Source: Piscirickettsiaceae bacterium (GTDB taxonomy: Bacteria > Pseudomonadota > Gammaproteobacteria > Nitrosococcales > Methylophagaceae). Taken from it: 11,884 nt of DNA. A program made the translations under genes and the position numbers. Numbering within the stretch: position 1 is the stretch's first letter; each line of letters opens with the position of its first letter. Positions 7,041 to 11,884 of the stretch are shown here, piece by piece. The stretch spans positions 1 to 11,884 of the forward strand of contig JAUXFA010000013.1 of the NCBI GenBank assembly GCA_030620285.1. The letters are read 5' to 3'. The notes under the pieces were generated by a model that saw nothing but the letters and a program-made list of their open reading frames with translations, was not told where the DNA came from and searched no databases.

Positions 7041-8555
7041 TTACTCCTGTTTTGGTTCCACGTCAGGATAAAGTTCATCCATTCCAATTGCCTTGCCGCT
7101 ACCCAAAGAAATTAAGGCATGACTTCGGTTTAAGCCTCGGGGATTTTTGACACCACAAGAATGGGCAATAATGCCTACCTCTTTAACCATATTATTGACA
7201 TAGCTGGTGATGCGAACCGCTTTTGATGCAGGATGCAGGCCCCGTTGAAATTTTGGATCATGTGTTGTTATCCCCGTTGGACAAGTATTTTTATTACATT
7301 GCAATGCTTGAATACAACCTAGTGCAAACATATAACCACGGGCGCTGGTCACAAAGTCCGCACCGATGCAGAGCGCCCATGCCACGGCCGCAGGTGTAAT
7401 CAGCTTACCCGAAGCAATAACTTTAATACGGTCTCGCAGGCCGTATTCATTCAACCTATCGATTACCTCAGGTAAACTTGTACGTAATGGCATGCCCACT
7501 GAATCAATTAATGCCATTGGCGCTGCACCCGTTCCCCCTTCGGCACCATCAATCGTTATAAAGTCTGGGGCGAATTCTATTCCACGTTTTTTAATAGCAG
7601 AAAATAATTCATCCAGTTGACGTGGTGCGCCGACTACCATTTTAAAACCGGTTGGCTTACCAGTAGCATTTCGAACTCGATTAATCATATCAATTAAATC
7701 ATCAAAACTGGCAATATCAACATGGCGATTGGGACTTAACGCATCTTGTCCCACTTCAATCCCACGAATTTTGGCAATTTCTTCAGTCACTTTTTCACCT
7801 GGTAAAATACCGCCTTTACCCGGTTTAGCACCTTGACTCATTTTAATTTCAAACATTTTTACTTGAGGATGCGCTGCCACTTCTTGCAGTTTTTCATCAT
7901 TAAGATTGCCATCCAAATCTCGGACACCATTTTTGGCTGTACCAATTTGGAAGACAATATCGGCACCACCTTCAAGATGATAAGGTGACAATCCACCTTC
8001 GCCAGTATTCATCCAGCAACCCGCTTCTTTTGCACCTGCTGACAATGCTAATACTGCCGGTTTAGAAATGGCACCAAAACTCATGCCCGAAATATTAATA
8101 ATAGAATCCGTTGTATACGGCTCCTTGCATTGCTCTCCAATTGTCACCGGAATGGGGGGAACGGCATCTTCTCCTAGTGTTGGGAAAGTACAATTTACAA
8201 ATAACACTCGACCGGTGCCATTGACATTATCAGTCGAACCAAATGCGACTGTACTATCTACATTTTTAGCGGCACGATATACCCATGAACGTTGTGCTCG
8301 ATTAAACGGTAATTCTTCGCGATCCATGGCAAAAAAGTACTGCCGAAAGAATTCACCTATGTGTTCAAAAAGGTATCTAAAACGTCCTATAACAGGATAG
8401 TTCCTACGAATAGTCTGGTGCGTTTGGGTGACATCGATAACATAAGCCACGATAACCCACAGCACCAGCAAGCCAACTGCAATAATAAATAACGCCGCCA
8501 TAAAGCTCATCGCTGACGATAAGAAATTAGCAAACCCAACTGACAATTCATTCAT
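7041..8555 (-). CDS. Membrane-anchored FMN-binding glutamate synthase family protein
   Basis: The 504-residue product has an N-terminal hydrophobic helix (about 13-41) and then a domain like the FMN-binding synthase region of GltB. Motifs are ISGMSFGAIS (155-164), GEGGLSPYH (185-193), KMSQGAKPGKGG (238-249), DGAEGGTGAAP (336-346) and VIASGKL (379-385). Cysteines 414, 420 and 425 have the C-x5-C-x4-C spacing that holds the 3Fe-4S cluster in GltB. The N-terminal glutaminase domain and the C-terminal GXGXG domain of full glutamate synthase are missing, so it cannot by itself release ammonia from glutamine. Its true electron donor and substrate are unknown. A TM anchor is common in this single-domain family. 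It is the first gene of an operon with the antiporter. ATG 8555 has an AAGGG about 11 bases upstream. Confidence 0.92.
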   Translation of the reverse strand: MNELSVGFANFLSSAMSFMAALFIIAVGLLVLWVIVAYVIDVTQTHQTIRRNYPVIGRFRYLFEHIGEFFRQYFFAMDREELPFNRAQRSWVYRAAKNVDSTVAFGSTDNVNGTGRVLFVNCTFPTLGEDAVPPIPVTIGEQCKEPYTTDSIINISGMSFGAISKPAVLALSAGAKEAGCWMNTGEGGLSPYHLEGGADIVFQIGTAKNGVRDLDGNLNDEKLQEVAAHPQVKMFEIKMSQGAKPGKGGILPGEKVTEEIAKIRGIEVGQDALSPNRHVDIASFDDLIDMINRVRNATGKPTGFKMVVGAPRQLDELFSAIKKRGIEFAPDFITIDGAEGGTGAAPMALIDSVGMPLRTSLPEVIDRLNEYGLRDRIKVIASGKLITPAAVAWALCIGADFVTSARGYMFALGCIQALQCNKNTCPTGITTHDPKFQRGLHPASKAVRITSYVNNMVKEVGIIAHSCGVKNPRGLNRSHALISLGSGKAIGMDELYPDVEPKQE

Positions 8556-8591
8556 ATTCCGTAACCCTTACCTTATTATTAGAACAATACA

Positions 8592-8621
8592 AATATACTA
8601 CCAATTTTCCCCTATTCACAA
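8592..8621 (-). promoter_or_regulatory. Putative sigma-70 promoter for the glutamate-synthase-like/antiporter operon
   Basis: On the minus strand, TTGTGA (8621-8616) and TATATT (8597-8592) are separated by 18 bases. This predicts a start near 8585 and a leader of about 30 bases before ATG 8555. Just upstream of the -35 lies the perfect 10-base palindrome aagtgcactt (8625-8634), a possible operator. Confidence 0.45.
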
Positions 8622-8706
8622 ATAAAGTGCACTTGTTCCAAGACGCTCAACTTGAACATTTGTTACGCACGATCTTTAAATTTTCCCTATGGTGTTTATT
8701 TAATTC

Positions 8707-10221
8707 TCATTTTAAAAATAATTGATAGGCAGGATTATCCGTTTCCTGCCAATAGACATAACCCAATGCATCTAAGAACCCTTGAAAATCATCTTGCTCT
8801 GAATCAATGACCTGCACACCTACCAGTACTCGACCATAAGCTGCGCCATGATTACGATAATGGAATAAACTAATATTCCACCGTTGACCCATCCGCGTTA
8901 GAAACCGCAATAATGCGCCTGGGCGTTCTGGAAATTCAAATCGATACAAACGTTCATTTTCAACTTGAGGAGCATGCCCTCCCACCATATATCGCACATG
9001 AAGTTTAGCCATTTCATTGTCACTGAAATCTTGCCACTGGTAACCGGCCTGATTAAGTTTGGAAAAAAGAGCCTGACATTCTTCTTGTCCTCCATCAATT
9101 CGAGCACCAACAAATACGTGTGCTTGCTGATTATCCGCATAACGATAATTAAACTCAGTAATGCCATAAGTTGATAACAACTGGCAAAAGCGTTGGAAAC
9201 TACCCGGTTCTTCATCAATTGTTGTCGCAAATAATACTTCCCGTCGCTCACCTAATTCGGCTCGTTCTGCAACATGCCGCAAACGATCAAAGTTAATATT
9301 AGCACCGCTATCAATCGCCACTATATGTTGACCAGTCACCTTTTCACGGGCAATATACTTTTTGGCACCGGCAACCGCTAATGCACCAGATGGTTCTGCT
9401 ATTGAGCGAGTATCATCAAAAATATCCATGATTGCTGCACATAATTCATCACTGTCTACGGTGATCACCTCATCCACTGTTTCACGGGCAATTCTGAAAG
9501 GCTCAAGCCCAACCTGGCTCACCGCGGTACCATCTGCAAATAACCCTACTTGGTCTAATACCACGCGAGCATCCGCTTCTAATGCTGCTTTCAAACAAGC
9601 GGCATCGACCGGTTCAACACCAATGACTTTAATCTCAGGTTTTAGTGATTTGATATAAGCTGCAACTCCAGCAATCAGACCGCCACCGCCAACAGGAACA
9701 AAAATCGCATGCATCGGCTGTTGATGTTGCTGAAGAATTTCCATAGCAATAGTGCCTTGGCCGGCAATCACTTCCGGATCATCATAAGGATGAATAAATG
9801 TTAGATTTTGTTGTTGTGCCATTTCCACGGCATAACGGCAAGCATCATCATAATTATTACCATGCAAAGCAATGTCGGCACCAAAACTTCGGACTGCATC
9901 CACTTTGATTGATGGTGTTGTTTTCGGCATCACGATCAATGCTGAAATACCCATTTTCTGTGCTGATAGCGCCACACCTTGAGCATGATTGCCAGCAGAA
10001 GCTGCCACTACACCTTGAGCACGCTCGGCAGCTGAAAGTTGTGCCATGCGATTATATGCACCACGTAATTTGAATGAAAACACCGGTTGCAAATCTTCGC
10101 GTTTCAGCCATATGGTATTTTGCAATCGATCTGACAGTCGCGGCATTTTATCGAGAGGCGTTTTAATCGCAACATCGTATACCTGCGCTTGATGAATTTT
10201 TTCTACATAATCAGTCGACAT
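8707..10221 (-). CDS. ilvA: Threonine ammonia-lyase, biosynthetic (threonine deaminase)
   Basis: This PLP enzyme deaminates threonine to 2-oxobutanoate, the committed step of isoleucine synthesis. From ATG 10221 it has 504 residues, near the 514 of E. coli IlvA. The catalytic fold-type II domain shows FSFKLRGAYN with the Schiff-base Lys at 51, SAGNHAQG (75-82) and the phosphate-binding tetraglycine in VPVGGGGLIAG (178-181). After SGANINFDRLRHVAERAELG come two ACT-like regulatory modules, about 328-400 and 423-498 (the second begins RFEFPERPGALLRFL). Two modules mark the long, isoleucine-feedback-inhibited biosynthetic form rather than the short catabolic TdcB. A GTG at 10227 is in frame, but ATG 10221 is more likely; neither has a strong ribosome-binding site. 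It is divergent from rpiA, with 115 bases between them. No leader-peptide attenuator is visible. Confidence 0.97.
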   Translation of the reverse strand: MSTDYVEKIHQAQVYDVAIKTPLDKMPRLSDRLQNTIWLKREDLQPVFSFKLRGAYNRMAQLSAAERAQGVVAASAGNHAQGVALSAQKMGISALIVMPKTTPSIKVDAVRSFGADIALHGNNYDDACRYAVEMAQQQNLTFIHPYDDPEVIAGQGTIAMEILQQHQQPMHAIFVPVGGGGLIAGVAAYIKSLKPEIKVIGVEPVDAACLKAALEADARVVLDQVGLFADGTAVSQVGLEPFRIARETVDEVITVDSDELCAAIMDIFDDTRSIAEPSGALAVAGAKKYIAREKVTGQHIVAIDSGANINFDRLRHVAERAELGERREVLFATTIDEEPGSFQRFCQLLSTYGITEFNYRYADNQQAHVFVGARIDGGQEECQALFSKLNQAGYQWQDFSDNEMAKLHVRYMVGGHAPQVENERLYRFEFPERPGALLRFLTRMGQRWNISLFHYRNHGAAYGRVLVGVQVIDSEQDDFQGFLDALGYVYWQETDNPAYQLFLK

Positions 10222-10265
10222 GACCACACACTACTTTACTAAATATTGAATTAATGATGCTTACG

Positions 10266-10329
10266 TTACCATTGCCACCGATTTATCTCTATAATTGAGC
10301 TAATAAATACTTTCACAAAAATATAAGGA
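10266..10329 (+). promoter_or_regulatory. rpiA: Putative rpiA promoter and ribosome-binding site
   Basis: A perfect TATAAT lies at 10290-10295, with TTACCA (4 of 6 to the -35 consensus) at 10266-10271 and an 18-base spacer. Transcription would begin near 10302. The Shine-Dalgarno AAGGA at 10325-10329 is 7 bases before ATG 10337. Confidence 0.55.
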
Positions 10330-10336
10330 ATACGCA

Positions 10337-10999
10337 ATGACACCTGATGAAATGAAAAAACAAGCCGCTTATGCAGCTCTTGAACATATTAATACCGATG
10401 GTGTTGTTGGGGTAGGAACAGGCTCTACTGTCAATCATTTTATTGATGCACTTGCTACTATTAAAGGCCGTATTGAAGGTGCAGTTTCCAGCTCGATTGT
10501 TTCTACCAAACGTCTAGAAGATCATGGTATTCATGTTTTTGATCTTAATGAAGTCAGTAGTGTTGCGGTTTATGTTGATGGCGCTGACGAATCTAATGCC
10601 AACCTAGAACTCATTAAAGGTGGTGGTGGTGCGCTGACTCGTGAAAAAATTATTGCCGCAGCCAGTGAAAAATTTGTTTGTATTGCTGATGAAAGTAAAT
10701 TAGTCGATGTGCTTGGTGAATTCCCATTACCGGTTGAAGTTGTGCCTATGTCACGTAGCTATGTTGCACGTGAAATTGTCAAAATGGGTGGTAAGCCTAT
10801 TTATCGTGAAGGCTTTATTACCGATAATAGTAACGTTATTTTAGATGTTCATGGCTGGGATATTAATCAAGCGATTAAATTAGAAACGCAGCTCAATGCC
10901 ATCGTCGGCGTAGTCACCAACGGTTTGTTTGCCATGCGGCCAGCTGATGTATTACTTCTTGGTAGCGTAAACGGCACTAAAACTGTTTACGCAAAATAA
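10337..10999 (+). CDS. rpiA: Ribose-5-phosphate isomerase A
   Basis: This enzyme interconverts ribose-5-phosphate and ribulose-5-phosphate in the non-oxidative pentose-phosphate pathway. It has 220 residues, against 219 in E. coli RpiA. The phosphate loop GTGST is at 27-31. D81 and D84 in DGADE, K94 in IKGGGGAL and the catalytic-base E103 in TREK fall at the same numbers as the active-site residues of E. coli RpiA, so the enzyme looks intact. The C-terminal segment [21 protein letters not shown] is also typical. ATG 10337 has a well-placed AAGGA. It is transcribed alone, divergent from ilvA, and a strong hairpin follows 10 bases after the stop. Confidence 0.98.
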   Translation: MTPDEMKKQAAYAALEHINTDGVVGVGTGSTVNHFIDALATIKGRIEGAVSSSIVSTKRLEDHGIHVFDLNEVSSVAVYVDGADESNANLELIKGGGGALTREKIIAAASEKFVCIADESKLVDVLGEFPLPVEVVPMSRSYVAREIVKMGGKPIYREGFITDNSNVILDVHGWDINQAIKLETQLNAIVGVVTNGLFAMRPADVLLLGSVNGTKTVYAK

Positions 11000-11009
11000 T
11001 CTTTTCGTC

Positions 11010-11029
11010 ATCCCCGCAAAAGCGGGGAT
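11010..11029. repeat. REP-like GC-rich hairpin downstream of rpiA
   Basis: A perfect 8-bp inverted repeat, atccccgc (11010-11017) and gcggggat (11022-11029), encloses an AAAA loop. With its flanks it reads gtcatccccgc...gcggggatcca, the style of the dispersed extragenic palindromes common in many Proteobacteria. No T-run follows on the plus strand, so it is not a canonical intrinsic terminator, though it may stabilise or end the rpiA transcript. The rest of the 109-base gap to lolC shows only a short cccatggg palindrome (11055-11062) and A/T-rich sequence. Confidence 0.7.
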
Positions 11030-11108
11030 CCAACGATAGTGACAATATTTACCGCCCATGGGTTATGACTTCCGTGGACACAACCAATAATTTATATAAG
11101 CCCTATTT

Positions 11109-11884
11109 ATGTTCAAACCGTTAAGCGTCTTTGTCGGCCTACGCTACACCCGAGCCAAACGACGCAATCACTTTATTTCTTTTATTTCACTCACCTCCAT
11201 GTTTGGTGTCGCCCTTGGTGTGATGGCGCTCATTACGGTGTTGTCGGTGATGAATGGTTTTGAAAAAGAATTGCGTGAACGCATTTTAGGCATGACATCC
11301 CATGCTTTCATCACTGGCACCGATGGCACACTCAACGATTGGCAAGCTGTCGAAACGATGATTTCAGATGCTCCTCACGTTCTTGATTCCGCACCTTTTG
11401 TCGAAGGCCAAGCCATGTTAAGTCAAGGCAGTCGAGTACGCGGCACTTTAATTCGTGGTGTTGATCCGCAATTAGAAGGCCGTGTATCAACTATTGGCGA
11501 TAAAGTGGTGCAGGGGCAATTTTCTGCTTTAAAAGAAGGTGAATTTGGCATTATTTTAGGCAAAGACCTCGCCATTGCCATGCGCGTTGCTACCGGCGAT
11601 AAGATTACACTCATCACCCCACATGTGACCCCAACACCAGCCGGTGTTATGCCGCGCTTAAAACGACTTAATGTGGTAGGTGTGTTTGAAATCGGTATGT
11701 ATGAATACGACAGTGCACTAGCGATAATGAATATTAACGATGCTGCCAAACTATTCCGTATTCCCGATCAAGTAACCGGTTTACGTTTAAAGCTTGATGA
11801 TATCTACCAAGCACCTCGTATCACCAGTGAATTGCTAGCCACATTACCAGCCAGTTTTCGTGCTGCCGATTGGACCTACCAACA
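11109..11884 (+). CDS. lolC: Lipoprotein-releasing ABC transporter permease LolC/LolE, partial
   Basis: The first 258 codons are present and the gene runs off the right edge; full LolC proteins are about 400-415 residues. It opens with MFKPLSVFVGLRYTRAKRRN and HFISFISLTSMFGVALGVMA, the first membrane helix (about residues 23-48), followed by MNGFEKELRERILGMTSHAF. This start is highly characteristic of LolC/E. The rest is the periplasmic MacB-like domain (about 60 onward), with segments such as GTLIRGVDP, GIILGKDLA and VVGVFEIGMYEYDSA. In the inner membrane LolCDE extracts mature lipoproteins and passes them to LolA. LolC is favoured over LolE because of the N-terminal wording and because lolC usually comes first; lolD and lolE would be expected beyond the edge. 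ATG 11109 has no strong Shine-Dalgarno. Confidence 0.93.
   Translation, partial: MFKPLSVFVGLRYTRAKRRNHFISFISLTSMFGVALGVMALITVLSVMNGFEKELRERILGMTSHAFITGTDGTLNDWQAVETMISDAPHVLDSAPFVEGQAMLSQGSRVRGTLIRGVDPQLEGRVSTIGDKVVQGQFSALKEGEFGIILGKDLAIAMRVATGDKITLITPHVTPTPAGVMPRLKRLNVVGVFEIGMYEYDSALAIMNINDAAKLFRIPDQVTGLRLKLDDIYQAPRITSELLATLPASFRAADWTYQ

Noticed and set aside
8898..9251. 117-codon minus-strand frame inside ilvA
   Set aside because: It is a shifted frame within the well-supported ACT region of ilvA, with no domain similarity. The ilvA frame is intact, so there is no frameshift.
11010..11040. Intrinsic (rho-independent) terminator for rpiA
   Set aside because: The stem is strong but is followed by ccaacgatag rather than a T-run, so I list it as a repeat-like hairpin.
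11075..11100. TGGACA and TATATA as a lolC promoter
   Set aside because: The hexamers are individually good, but only 11-14 bases separate them, too short for a sigma-70 promoter.
11423..11749. 108-codon minus-strand frame near the right end
   Set aside because: It is antisense to the lolC coding region, which shows clear family sequence throughout.

Overview
The window is an 11.9 kb piece of an ordinary, gene-dense bacterial chromosome of fairly low G+C (roughly 40-43% by eye). The gene set points to a Gammaproteobacterium: apaG, a LolC-type lipoprotein-sorting permease (so a Gram-negative envelope), biosynthetic ilvA divergent from rpiA, a pgl-glk sugar operon, and a FliK/FlhB-like pair. 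The genus cannot be fixed from the sequence. There are no transposases, tRNAs, rRNAs, CRISPR arrays or phage genes.

Layout: (1) 1-1905, minus strand: a FliK-family hook-length control protein overlaps by 4 bases a small stand-alone FlhB C-terminal-domain protein that runs off the left edge. (2) 1978-2856, plus: a membrane protein made of a GYF-like domain, a transmembrane segment and a periplasmic pentapeptide-repeat solenoid. (3) 2886-4973, minus: a compact operon pgl-glk-apaG (6-phosphogluconolactonase, glucokinase, ApaG), with pgl and glk joined by a TAATG stop/start. (4) 5110-5805, plus: a secreted SIMPL/YggE-family protein, whose stop codon overlaps that of the convergent next gene. (5) 5802-8555, minus: a two-gene operon of a membrane-anchored FMN/Fe-S glutamate-synthase-like protein followed, 3 bases later, by a CPA1-type Na+/H+ antiporter. 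(6) 8707-10221, minus: ilvA. (7) 10337-10999, plus: rpiA, followed by a REP-like GC-rich hairpin. (8) 11109-11884, plus: lolC, cut by the right edge.

Functionally, pgl, glk and rpiA are central-carbon enzymes: glucose to glucose-6-phosphate, the lactonase step of the oxidative pentose-phosphate or Entner-Doudoroff route, and ribose-5-phosphate interconversion. IlvA makes 2-oxobutanoate for isoleucine. The other genes concern the envelope: flagellar or type III export switching, cation/proton exchange and lipoprotein sorting. I found no clear undescribed multi-gene system. The points most worth a second look are the FliK plus FlhB-C-domain pair, the tight pairing of a glutamate-synthase-like protein with an antiporter, and the domain fusion in the pentapeptide protein. 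Several start codons are best placed internal to the longest open frame (pgl, glk, ilvA), as explained in the entries.
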